The notes under the pieces are model-generated. The model searched no databases, had not been told where the DNA came from, and worked only from the letters and a program-made list of their open reading frames with translations. This document shows positions 17,826-25,748 of a stretch of 26,726 nt of DNA, in pieces; position 1 is the stretch's first letter, and each line of letters begins with the position of its first letter. The stretch is taken from contig JABXIW010000093.1 of NCBI GenBank assembly GCA_013372875.1, forward strand, positions 1 to 26,726, given 5' to 3'. Origin of the DNA: Gammaproteobacteria bacterium (GTDB lineage: Bacteria > Pseudomonadota > Gammaproteobacteria > Enterobacterales > Kangiellaceae). The translations under genes and the position numbers were made by a program.

Positions 17826-17854
17826 ACGCCCTGTCATATTGGCAGGGCGTTTTT
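17826..17854 (+). terminator. Collagenase terminator
   Basis: ACGCCCTG (17826-17833) pairs with CAGGGCGT (17843-17850) around a 9-base loop, followed by TTTT. It lies 21 bases past the collagenase stop. Confidence 0.88.
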
Positions 17855-17973
17855 GTATCTGGTCATCGGCGGAGCGTATTTAGTGCTTTCTGTGACGACT
17901 AATGAGTGTTAATCATATTTATTTGTGCAAAGAAAAGCTTTCAGCAACAAGAAGAGGTGCGCACATAGGCGGA

Positions 17974-17998
17974 TAAAAAAGCCAGCCCGAAGGCTGGC
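17974..17998 (-). terminator. Terminator of the opp-aminopeptidase operon
   Basis: On the minus strand GCCAGCC-TTCG-GGCTGGC (complement of 17981-17998) forms a 7-bp stem closed by a UUCG-type tetraloop and followed by TTTTTT. It lies 53 bases past the aminopeptidase stop. With the collagenase terminator it separates the two convergent units. Confidence 0.9.
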
Positions 17999-18051
17999 AA
18001 TCAAACAGGGAGTTTGAAATGAAAATGAAATCGGGAGATAGGGCAGTTTGT

Positions 18052-19848
18052 CTAAAGCTCTACAAACTGAGTTGCGCGCTGAAGCCAAGCTTTGTCGTGC
18101 TCATCAAGCGATGGGCTGAGTGCTTGGTAGACGCGAGAATGGTATTGATTTAGCCAGTTAATTTCATCATGGCTTAGCAAAGAGACATCAAGCATGTTCG
18201 TGGCGATTGGTGCCAGCGTAATGGTCTCGAAGCAATAAAAAATACCGAACTCATTTTGCTCGACTTCAACCACTTTCATGATGTTTTCGATCCGAACACC
18301 GTATTCACCTTCACGGTAAACACCGGGTTCATTGGTGATCACCATGCCAGGTTTTAGCTCAACTTCGCGGTGGCTTTGCGAGAAGTTTTGTGGCCCTTCA
18401 TGGACATTCAAACAAATACCCACACCATGCCCTGTACCGCATTTGTAATCAATACCATGTTGCCACAGCACACCTCGCGCCATGATGTCGAGATTGGCAC
18501 CCGTAGAGCCTTTCATAAATCGAGTCTGAGTCAGTCGGATGACCGCTTTCAGCACTAACGTGTAGTCTTTGCGCTGCTTAATGGTCGGTGACCCGAAGTG
18601 GAAAGTACGGGTGATGTCTGTTGTGCCGCCAAGGTATTGGCCGCCTGAATCTACAAGGAAGAAATTGCTTTCATTGACAACGGCATTGCTTTCTTCATCG
18701 GCGGCGTAGTGCATTTTCGCGCCATGTACGGCGAAGCCTGCAATCGTGCGGAAACTGTCGCTCACATAATGGCGGGTTTGACGGCGATAGCTTTTCAATT
18801 GAGCCTCGGCTGACAGCTCAGTAACAAGCCCGCTTGGGACTTGGTCTTCTAACCAGCTCATGAACTTCACGACGGCCACACCATCGTCCGTCAATGACTG
18901 TTCGAGATTGGCTAACTCGGTCTGATTTTTGATGGCTTTCATGTCGGTGACGGGGCAAGCCATTGGCTTTAGTGAAAGGTTCTGCTCAATGGAGTTAACC
19001 AACAAGCTGTCGGTATAAACCGGGCTAAAAGCAAGCGACAAGCCTTCACATTGCTGATTCAAATACTGGCTGACGTACTCGTAGTGACGAACGCTCACAC
19101 CTTGCGCAGTCAGCTTCTTCTCTATCTCGGCTGGTAACTTTTGTTTATCGATGAACGCCGTTGCGCGGTCTCGTTCGACGATAAGATAGGACTCTGAAAC
19201 CGGGCAGTAAAGCGTGTCACCGCCACGAATATTCAGTGTCCACATCACATCGTCAAGGGTTGAAACCAATAAACAGTCCGCATGGTTTTCATTGAGCCAT
19301 TTACGAATATCTGCGAGTTTTTGTTTGGTTTCTACACCAGAAAACGCAACCGGATGGTCAAAAATTTCTGCGCTCGGTCTGCTCGGGCGGTCAGTCCAAA
19401 TTGGCGTGATCAGATCGAGGTCGAGAACAATCTCGATGTTCTTTGGCTCAAGCGCTTGTTTAAGCTCTTGGTAAAATGCGTAGCTGATCGAGCGCCCATC
19501 CACGGCAATCGCACTGTTTTCGTCGAGGGTATTCGCAAGCCATTTAGGAATGGTGGGGGTTTCCGGCTGACGCGCTTTGAAAAGGTCTAACCCTGTTCCA
19601 TGCAATTGTTCTTCTGCTTGAATGTAGTAGCGACCATCTGTCCATAATCCACCGCCTTGTTGAGTTATGACGACATTACCAGCCGAGCCAGTAAAGCCAG
19701 AAATCCACGTGCGTCCAGCCCAATGGTCAGCGGAATACTCACTATTGTGGGGATCATTGTTTGTGACGATGTAGGCCGAAACCTTGTAGTTTGCCATTGC
19801 GTCGCGTAGCGATGAAAGGCGTTGGTTAACCGAGTTTGTTGTATTCAT
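18052..19848 (-). CDS. Xaa-Pro aminopeptidase, three-domain APP1 type (peptidase M24B)
   Basis: This 598-residue enzyme removes an N-terminal residue when proline (or hydroxyproline) is in second position. The two-metal site is complete: Asp400 (LVDSGG), Asp411 (TTDITRT), His474 (GTGHGVG), Glu507 (NEPGVY) and Glu521 (RIENIM). These spacings match the long, three-domain eukaryotic-type aminopeptidase P1, which has two non-catalytic N-terminal domains, rather than the ~440-residue E. coli PepP. No signal peptide is present, so it acts in the cytosol. AGGACG precedes the ATG. It starts 9 bases after the oppF stop, making it the last gene of the opp operon. This pairs uptake of peptides with cleavage of X-Pro bonds, as expected for collagen peptides. 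Confidence 0.93.
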   Translation of the reverse strand: MNTTNSVNQRLSSLRDAMANYKVSAYIVTNNDPHNSEYSADHWAGRTWISGFTGSAGNVVITQQGGGLWTDGRYYIQAEEQLHGTGLDLFKARQPETPTIPKWLANTLDENSAIAVDGRSISYAFYQELKQALEPKNIEIVLDLDLITPIWTDRPSRPSAEIFDHPVAFSGVETKQKLADIRKWLNENHADCLLVSTLDDVMWTLNIRGGDTLYCPVSESYLIVERDRATAFIDKQKLPAEIEKKLTAQGVSVRHYEYVSQYLNQQCEGLSLAFSPVYTDSLLVNSIEQNLSLKPMACPVTDMKAIKNQTELANLEQSLTDDGVAVVKFMSWLEDQVPSGLVTELSAEAQLKSYRRQTRHYVSDSFRTIAGFAVHGAKMHYAADEESNAVVNESNFFLVDSGGQYLGGTTDITRTFHFGSPTIKQRKDYTLVLKAVIRLTQTRFMKGSTGANLDIMARGVLWQHGIDYKCGTGHGVGICLNVHEGPQNFSQSHREVELKPGMVITNEPGVYREGEYGVRIENIMKVVEVEQNEFGIFYCFETITLAPIATNMLDVSLLSHDEINWLNQYHSRVYQALSPSLDEHDKAWLQRATQFVEL

Positions 19849-19857
19849 GAAAACGTC

Positions 19858-20838
19858 CTAAATCATGTTTGAACAGTAAATATGATGTTGCTCAGTGCCT
19901 GTTTTTACAGGGCTTTGCTGCCCACATAGTTCCGTAGCTTCTGGGCATCGGGTTCTAAAAACACAACCGCTTGGTGGGTTGAGCGGAGAGGGGAGGTCTC
20001 CGGGCAACAATTGGATGTCGCGGTTGCGTGCAAGTTGCGGATTGGCAATCGGTACCGCAGAAAGCAATGCTTTTGTGTAGGGATGCTGAGCATCGTCGAA
20101 CACTTGGTCGTAGCGTCCCACTTCCATTGGTTTGCCAAGGTACATCACCATCACTCGGTCGCTGATATGGCGCACAACGCTTAGGTCATGAGCGATCATC
20201 ACCAGTGTCAGTCCCATTTCTTGTTTAAGGTCGTCGAGCAAATTAATGACCTGCGCTTGAACCGAGACATCCAATGCGCTGACGGGTTCATCACACACCA
20301 CCAAGTCCGGATTGAGGATTAAGGCTCGCGCGATGCCAACACGTTGGCACTGACCGCCAGAAAACTCATGCGGATATCGGTTACGTTGGCTTGCCAACAG
20401 ACCCACTTTGTCCATCATCTCAATGACGCGTTTTTCGACTTCGGCGCGTTTAAGTTGAGGCTGGTGTGTGAGTAACGGCTCTGCGATACATTCTGAAATC
20501 GTCAATCTCGGATTGAGGCTCGCCGATGGGTCTTGGAATATCATCTGAAATTCTTGGCGACGACGTGCTAACTTGTTTTTGCTGAAGCCACGCATGTCTT
20601 CACCTTTCCAAGTGAGCTTACCGTGCGTGGGTTCAACTAAGCGCAGCAGAGCACGTGCTAAGGTGGATTTTCCGCAGCCTGATTCGCCAACAATGCCGAG
20701 CGTTTCGCCTCGATAAACATCCAAATCGATGCCGTTGACGGCTTGTACGATCTTTCTTCGGCTCGGAATGAGGTGTCGCGAAACAGGAAAATGCACTTGC
20801 AGGTCGCGAGCGGACAATAACACTTCTTTCTGATTCAT
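19858..20838 (-). CDS. oppF: Oligopeptide ABC transporter ATPase OppF
   Basis: This 326-residue ATPase has Walker A (GESGCGKST), signature (SGGQCQRVGIARAL) and Walker B (LVVCDEPVSALD). A C-terminal oligopeptide-transporter extension contains PSGCVFRTRCPEATELC, a cysteine cluster typical of OppD/OppF-type subunits. The N-terminus (LQVHFPVSR) is OppF-like. It pairs with OppD to power peptide uptake. It starts 9 bases after the oppD stop, in the tightly packed operon oppA-B-C-D-F-aminopeptidase. Confidence 0.93.
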   Translation of the reverse strand: MNQKEVLLSARDLQVHFPVSRHLIPSRRKIVQAVNGIDLDVYRGETLGIVGESGCGKSTLARALLRLVEPTHGKLTWKGEDMRGFSKNKLARRRQEFQMIFQDPSASLNPRLTISECIAEPLLTHQPQLKRAEVEKRVIEMMDKVGLLASQRNRYPHEFSGGQCQRVGIARALILNPDLVVCDEPVSALDVSVQAQVINLLDDLKQEMGLTLVMIAHDLSVVRHISDRVMVMYLGKPMEVGRYDQVFDDAQHPYTKALLSAVPIANPQLARNRDIQLLPGDLPSPLNPPSGCVFRTRCPEATELCGQQSPVKTGTEQHHIYCSNMI

Positions 20839-20847
20839 AACGTTTCC

Positions 20848-21831
20848 TTAAGCCGACTTGTGGATGAGTGAAATGCTGCTTTGGGCTTTGACATGGCAGG
20901 CGATGGATTGACGACCATTGAGCGGCATAAACTTCGGCGTTTCGGCTTGGCAGCGAGCGAGTCGGTAATCACAGCGATCTCTAAACGGGCAGCCTTGGTG
21001 GTTAATTAAGGCGCTCGGTGGATTGCCAGGGATAGTTGGCAAACGAGGCATGTCTTCGGTGATCGAAGGAATTGCTCTCAGTAAGCCTTGGGTATAAGGG
21101 TGTGCGGGCTGAGCAAAGAGGGTGTCCGTATCTGCTTGTTCCATTTTTTGTCCGCCGTACATCACCAACACGCGGTCACACATTTCGGCAACAACGCCCA
21201 TGTCGTGCGTGATCAGCAATATCGCGGTATTGAACTCTTTTTGTAACTCACGTAACAGAGTCAAAATTTGGGCTTGTACGGTTACGTCCAATGCGGTGGT
21301 TGGCTCATCAGCGATGAGCAGCTCTGGTTTACACAGGAGCGCCATGGCAATCATCACACGTTGGCGCATGCCACCAGACAGCTCGTGCGGGTATTGATTC
21401 AGGCGAGTGTCCAGCGATGGGATTCGCACCGCATCTAACATGTGTATTGATTCCGCGATGGCTTGCTTGCGACTCATGCCTTTGTGCACCATCAACACTT
21501 CGCTTAGCTGTTTACCTATCTTCATAAATGGATTCAGAGAGGTCATGGGATCTTGGAAGATCATGCCGATTTTCTCTGCGCGAATACGGTTGAGCTGTTT
21601 CTTGGACATTGAGAGTAAGTTCTCGCCATGAAATAAGGCTTCACCTGAGACATTACCGTTGTCAGCGGTGAGCCCCATCAGCGCAAATACCGATTGGCTT
21701 TTACCAGAGCCTGATTCACCCACAATGCCGAGCGTTTCTCCTGCTTTAATAGAGTAGGAAAGGTTACTGACCGCTTGGACTTGTCCGTCTGGCGTATCGA
21801 AGCGCACGTTCATGTTTTCAATAGATAGCAT
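20848..21831 (-). CDS. oppD: Oligopeptide ABC transporter ATPase OppD
   Basis: This 327-residue ATPase has Walker A (GESGSGKSQS), signature (LSGGMRQRVMIAMAL) and Walker B (LLIADEPTTALD). The C-terminal extension contains the cysteine cluster GCPFRDRCDYRLARC, which in related peptide transporters binds an iron-sulfur cluster. I chose the ATG at 21831, preceded by AAGGA, which gives the normal OppD N-terminus (MLSIENMNVRF). An open frame extends to 21969 but runs back through the oppC 3' end. It starts 10 bases after the oppC stop. Confidence 0.93.
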   Translation of the reverse strand: MLSIENMNVRFDTPDGQVQAVSNLSYSIKAGETLGIVGESGSGKSQSVFALMGLTADNGNVSGEALFHGENLLSMSKKQLNRIRAEKIGMIFQDPMTSLNPFMKIGKQLSEVLMVHKGMSRKQAIAESIHMLDAVRIPSLDTRLNQYPHELSGGMRQRVMIAMALLCKPELLIADEPTTALDVTVQAQILTLLRELQKEFNTAILLITHDMGVVAEMCDRVLVMYGGQKMEQADTDTLFAQPAHPYTQGLLRAIPSITEDMPRLPTIPGNPPSALINHQGCPFRDRCDYRLARCQAETPKFMPLNGRQSIACHVKAQSSISLIHKSA

Positions 21832-21841
21832 GGAGTTGTCC

Positions 21842-22774
21842 TTATCGATCTTTTGGGTCAAGAGCGTCGCGTAAGCCATCGCCGATGAAGTTGAAACAGA
21901 ATAGGGTTGTGACCAAGAACAGGGATGGAAAAAGCAGCATCCACAAGGCAACGTCAATGGTTTTTGCACCTTCGGAAATCAGTATTCCCCAACTGGTGTC
22001 TGGCGGTTGAACACCTAAGCCTAAAAAGCTCAAGAAGGATTCAAACATGATGAAACCGGGCACCATGAGCGATGAATAGACCATTACAATTCCCAATACG
22101 TTTGGCAGCACGTGACGACGAACGATGGTGAACTTTGACACGCCAATGGAATGTGCCGCTTCGATGAACTCGCGCTTTTTAATCCCGAAGGTCACGCCGC
22201 GTACCACGCGAGCGATTCCCAGCCATGACACCATGCCAATTACGATAAAAATCAGGTAGATGTTGTTGCCAAAGAGGGTGACGAAAAGGATGACCATGAA
22301 CATAAATGGTACTGAATCCAACACTTCGATGATGCGCATCATCACGCTATCTACAACGCCGCCTAGGTAGCCTGAAATGCTGCCCCAAATCGTTCCGATA
22401 ACGACGGCGACTAACGCGCCCACGAAGCCAACTAAAATTGAAAGGCGACCGCCTTGCATGGTGCGGGCAAACAGGTCTTGGCCGAGATCGTCGGTACCAA
22501 AGTAATGGCCGCTGCTAAGTGATGGCTTTCCTAGTTCGTATGGGTCGGCGAGTACGTCCCAATCAATCTCATCGTGTCCAAAGGCCGCAATCGAGGGGCC
22601 AAACGTGATGCACAAAGTGATGAGCGTGAGCACATAAACCGATGTCATCGCGGCGCGGTTTTTTCGAAAACGAGCCCAGGCGTCTTGCCACAAACTACGA
22701 CCTTCCACCGCTTCGATATTGTCTACGACTTGGTCTTGTAAGGATTGAGTATCCAGTTTCTTAATCGATAACAT
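21842..22774 (-). CDS. oppC: Oligopeptide ABC transporter permease OppC
   Basis: This 310-residue inner-membrane permease has a cytosolic N-terminus with the OppC-typical EGRSLWQDAWARFRKNRAA, then six membrane segments. The EAA loop is visible as EAAHSIGVSKFTIVRRHVLP. With OppB it forms the channel. It starts 9 bases after the oppB stop. Confidence 0.93.
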   Translation of the reverse strand: MLSIKKLDTQSLQDQVVDNIEAVEGRSLWQDAWARFRKNRAAMTSVYVLTLITLCITFGPSIAAFGHDEIDWDVLADPYELGKPSLSSGHYFGTDDLGQDLFARTMQGGRLSILVGFVGALVAVVIGTIWGSISGYLGGVVDSVMMRIIEVLDSVPFMFMVILFVTLFGNNIYLIFIVIGMVSWLGIARVVRGVTFGIKKREFIEAAHSIGVSKFTIVRRHVLPNVLGIVMVYSSLMVPGFIMFESFLSFLGLGVQPPDTSWGILISEGAKTIDVALWMLLFPSLFLVTTLFCFNFIGDGLRDALDPKDR

Positions 22775-22783
22775 GTTTGACTC

Positions 22784-23704
22784 CTAAACTCGGATACGTG
22801 GGTCGATCACCGTGTACAACAAATCGACCACAAGATTAAAGAAGATGGTGAGTGAGGCGACAATTAAGGTGATGCCCATGACTAAGCCGTAGTCGCGATT
22901 CAGTGCACCAGAGACAAAGTGCTGGCCCATACCACCAGTGCCGAAAAAGATGTCGATGATGACAGAGCCCGTCACGACAGAGACAAACGCTGGCCCGAGC
23001 ATGGCGACGACGGGGATCAATGACGGACGCAGTGCATGGTGGAACAAAATGTAGGCGGTCGATAATCCCTTCGCTTTTGCGGTGCGAATGTAAGGCTGAT
23101 TGAGGGTTTCAATCATCGCGCCGCGCATGACACGCGCGATGCTAGCGACTGATCCAATGGCCAGACTTAATACCGGCAAAACAAGAAAAGCCAATTGCCC
23201 ACCTTCCCAGCCACCAGCGGGGAGCCAACCAAGCTGAATCGCAAAAATGGTGACAAGCACGGGAGCCAAAACAAAAGCAGGAACAACCACGCCCGTCATC
23301 GACAGTGTCATTAATCCGTAATCCAAACGGCTATTGCGCTTTAACGCGGCAATAGTGCCGAGCAGCATCCCAAGTGGGACTGAGATGCTAAAAGAGAGCA
23401 CCCCAAGCATTGCCGATACGGGCCAAGATTGCGCAACCAACTGAGTGACAGAGAAGTCTTGGTAAACAAAGCTTGGGCCTAAATCACCCTGCACAAAGTT
23501 TGTAATGTAAATCCAAAACTGAACCAGAAACGGTTCATCAAGGTGGAATTTTGCTTCGATGTTGGCGCGTACGATTTCCGGCATTGGGCGTTCCATATCA
23601 AACGGGCCACCCGGTGCGATGTGCATCAACCAGAAAGAAACCAGTGCAATAAACAGTAAGGTTGGAACGGCGATGGCTAGCCGTCTCAGAATGTACCAAA
23701 TCAT
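22784..23704 (-). CDS. oppB: Oligopeptide ABC transporter permease OppB
   Basis: This 306-residue permease has an N-terminus typical of enterobacterial OppB (ILRRLAIAVPTL, then APGGPF and NIEAKFHLDEPF), about six membrane segments, and an EAA loop (RTAKAKGLSTAYILFHHALRP). It partners OppC. It is separated from oppA by 166 bases that hold a terminator-like hairpin, so its expression may be lower than that of the binding protein. Confidence 0.93.
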   Translation of the reverse strand: MIWYILRRLAIAVPTLLFIALVSFWLMHIAPGGPFDMERPMPEIVRANIEAKFHLDEPFLVQFWIYITNFVQGDLGPSFVYQDFSVTQLVAQSWPVSAMLGVLSFSISVPLGMLLGTIAALKRNSRLDYGLMTLSMTGVVVPAFVLAPVLVTIFAIQLGWLPAGGWEGGQLAFLVLPVLSLAIGSVASIARVMRGAMIETLNQPYIRTAKAKGLSTAYILFHHALRPSLIPVVAMLGPAFVSVVTGSVIIDIFFGTGGMGQHFVSGALNRDYGLVMGITLIVASLTIFFNLVVDLLYTVIDPRIRV

Positions 23705-23760
23705 GATCCATCATCCTTTGGTAAAACGACGCCACATCCTGCCGCGTCGAATAAAAGGTG

Positions 23761-23859
23761 AAAAAAATTGGCCTGTGCTCATTACCGAGGAAAGAAAGGT
23801 TCGAGAAGGTATGCCATGTATTGGCAATGTCAGTGCTAGTTACCTTATCGACACAGGCC
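23761..23859 (-). terminator. Terminator-like long hairpin between oppA and oppB (possible attenuator)
   Basis: On the minus strand GGCCTGTG (complement of 23852-23859) can pair with CACAGGCC (complement of 23770-23777), followed by AATTTTTTT. The 74-base interior contains a smaller repeat, TGCCA/TGGCA (23812-23816 and 23822-23826). The T tract after the right arm suggests partial termination after oppA. The 166-base gap (23705-23870) holds no gene. Confidence 0.5.
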
Positions 23860-23870
23860 GAAACATGCCT

Positions 23871-25481
23871 TTAGTGGACTTTCACATAGACATTCTTGCG
23901 GTAGTACGAGGACTCGGGGTTAGTGCGCTCGTAGCCACCGACATAAGGCTTGATCAGGTATTGATCGTTGCCGGGACGGTAAACTGGAATGATCGCCATA
24001 TCATCAATCAACATGCTTTCTGCTTGTAGATACAGCTCAGATGGGTCGCCCATGGTCTTAGATTGCGACATCAACTCATCGTATTTCGGGTTGTGGTAAC
24101 GTGAATCGTTGTACTCGCCATTTGAGACGAAGATATCTAACCAAGTCGATGCCTCGTTGTAGTCGGCTGTCCAACCGCCGCGCGTAATTTCTGTGGGTTC
24201 TTTCAAGGCATAGAAGACTTTAGGTTCCAACTGCTTGATAGTGACTTGTGCGCCTAAACGGCTCTTCCACATGCCCGCCATGGCTGTCGCCATTTTTACA
24301 TCCATCGAGAAAGTCGGGACGGTAAACGTCAACTTAAGTGGGTTACTTTGGTTGTAGCCTGCCTCTGCTAACAAACGCTTTGCTTCGTCAATTCGTTGGA
24401 TTTGGTCCCACTTTGAATATTCCGGTGTGTGTGATTGAAACCCATCGGTTTGCGGTGGTACTAGCGTGAACATCGGAATGCCACCATTTCTTAAAATCGA
24501 ATCAGTCAGTAGATTGCGATCAATGGCGTAGGAGAGGGCTTGGCGAACTCGACGATCTTTGGTCGGTCCTTCTTGTGTATTTAGGTAGTAAAAAGTCGAA
24601 CCTAGCGAAGCACTTGTATCAGCCACATCTTGAGGCAGTTTGCTTATTAGTTTCCTTTTTTGTGCGGCAGGAATCGACATGACCTGATCGATTTCGCCTG
24701 CTAGGTAGCGATTTAGCACGACATTAGCATCACCGATCGGCAGCCAAGTGATTTTATCTAAGACGACGTTGTTTGCATCCCAATAGTGCGGGTTTTTCTT
24801 CATTACCATCTTCTCGTTTACCTTCCACTCCGAAACGGTAAACGCGCCGTTGGTTACGATGTTCTCAGGTTGTGTCCAGTTACTGCCGTGTTCCTCTACC
24901 GTTGTTTGATGAACCGGAGCAAGAACGGGGTGGCTCAGGAGTTTTATGAAGAACGGAATTGGCTGCTCCAAAGTGACTTGGAAGGTTTTTTCATCCAACG
25001 CTTTCACGCCCAATGAATCAGGTTTTGCTTCGCCTTTCATAATGGCTTGCGAGTTTAGGATATTCGGTATGGCGGCAAACCAAGCGTAAGGTGATGCCGT
25101 GTTAGGGTCGAGTAATCGTTGCCAACTATAGACAAAATCTTGAGCGGTCACTGCGTCGCCGTTTGACCATTTCGCATCGCGCAAGTGGAAAGTGTAAACC
25201 GTATTGTTGTCATTCACCGTCCAAGATTCTGCAATCCCAGGAATCGTTTTGCCTTGTTTGTCCTGAATGGTTAAGCCTTCAAACAAGTCTCGACCTAGAT
25301 TGAACGCAGGCTCCGCGGCTTGTTTTGCAGGATCGATAGAGGTGACTTCCGCCCCGTTGTTGAGTGTAATTTCTTGCGTCTCTGCAAGCGTCACACCAGC
25401 CGGATACGGCACTGCGTAGCTCGGTGTAGCCAGTATCGGACTCATTATCGATGCTAGCAAAAGTAGTTTAGGTAATTTCAT
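23871..25481 (-). CDS. oppA: Periplasmic oligopeptide-binding protein OppA
   Basis: This 536-residue protein has a Sec signal peptide (1-23, cleavage after SYA) and the SBP_bac_5 fold. The early mature part (ITLNNGAEVTSIDPAK, then RDLFEGL) is close to the OppA/MppA group of enteric bacteria. It delivers peptides to OppBC. AAGG lies directly before the ATG. It is the first gene of the opp operon and has an operator-like palindrome in its promoter (25525-25536). Collagen-derived, proline-rich peptides are a likely but unproven ligand class, given the aminopeptidase at the operon end. Confidence 0.93.
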   Translation of the reverse strand: MKLPKLLLLASIMSPILATPSYAVPYPAGVTLAETQEITLNNGAEVTSIDPAKQAAEPAFNLGRDLFEGLTIQDKQGKTIPGIAESWTVNDNNTVYTFHLRDAKWSNGDAVTAQDFVYSWQRLLDPNTASPYAWFAAIPNILNSQAIMKGEAKPDSLGVKALDEKTFQVTLEQPIPFFIKLLSHPVLAPVHQTTVEEHGSNWTQPENIVTNGAFTVSEWKVNEKMVMKKNPHYWDANNVVLDKITWLPIGDANVVLNRYLAGEIDQVMSIPAAQKRKLISKLPQDVADTSASLGSTFYYLNTQEGPTKDRRVRQALSYAIDRNLLTDSILRNGGIPMFTLVPPQTDGFQSHTPEYSKWDQIQRIDEAKRLLAEAGYNQSNPLKLTFTVPTFSMDVKMATAMAGMWKSRLGAQVTIKQLEPKVFYALKEPTEITRGGWTADYNEASTWLDIFVSNGEYNDSRYHNPKYDELMSQSKTMGDPSELYLQAESMLIDDMAIIPVYRPGNDQYLIKPYVGGYERTNPESSYYRKNVYVKVH

Positions 25482-25517
25482 CCTTGTCTCACTCTATTCA
25501 TCCTGAAAGGTGCTCAA

Positions 25518-25546
25518 AATGTATATTGTATAAATTGTCTGCACAA
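25518..25546 (-). promoter_or_regulatory. Predicted sigma-70 promoter of the opp operon
   Basis: On the minus strand TTGTGC (complement of 25541-25546) and TACATT (complement of 25518-25523) are separated by exactly 17 bases. The operator-like palindrome at 25525-25536 lies within the spacer, the same arrangement as in the epimerase promoter. Confidence 0.55.
25525..25536. promoter_or_regulatory. Predicted GntR operator in the opp promoter
   Basis: ATTGTATAAATT matches the perfect palindrome at 10 of 12 positions, with the left half intact. It lies 43 bases before the oppA start and inside the predicted promoter spacer. It is the weakest of the five copies and the only one outside the hydroxyproline genes. 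Confidence 0.5.
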
Positions 25547-25547
25547 T
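25534..25547. promoter_or_regulatory. Second inverted repeat in the opp promoter
   Basis: ATTGT-CTGC-ACAAT forms two 5-bp arms around a 4-base spacer and overlaps the predicted -35 box and the end of the operator-like site. It could be a second binding site for the same or another regulator. Confidence 0.35.
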
Positions 25548-25674
25548 CGAGTTTTAATATGGTTGTAACAAGGTGCTGAAAGTCGGGCTGTTCGGTCTCA
25601 AAAAGTGAGCTAGCAGAATTTTTATCGCGGCTGATTGCCAAGTTGGCATTAAGGAAAGAATATTTGTGGTGGGC

Positions 25675-25713
25675 AAAAATAAAAATCCCCTTCGCGCAGG
25701 GCGAGAAGGGGAT
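25675..25713 (-). terminator. Terminator of the PepT-like peptidase gene
   Basis: ATCCCCTTC (25685-25693) and GAAGGGGAT (25705-25713) form a 9-bp stem around an 11-base loop. On the minus strand the stem is followed by TTTTATTTTT (complement of 25675-25684). It separates this gene from the opp promoter, so opp is an independent unit. Confidence 0.9.
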
Positions 25714-25748
25714 GAAAGTCGGAAGTTAATCTAAATATTTGAGTGAGG

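Noticed and set aside
21832..21969. N-terminal extension of OppD
   Set aside because: It runs through the 3' end of oppC in another frame and adds residues not found in OppD; the ATG at 21831 has AAGGA upstream.
23559..24029. 156-codon plus-strand open frame across the oppA-oppB gap
   Set aside because: Most of it lies antisense to oppB and oppA, and the codons resemble no protein; the gap is better explained by an RNA structure.
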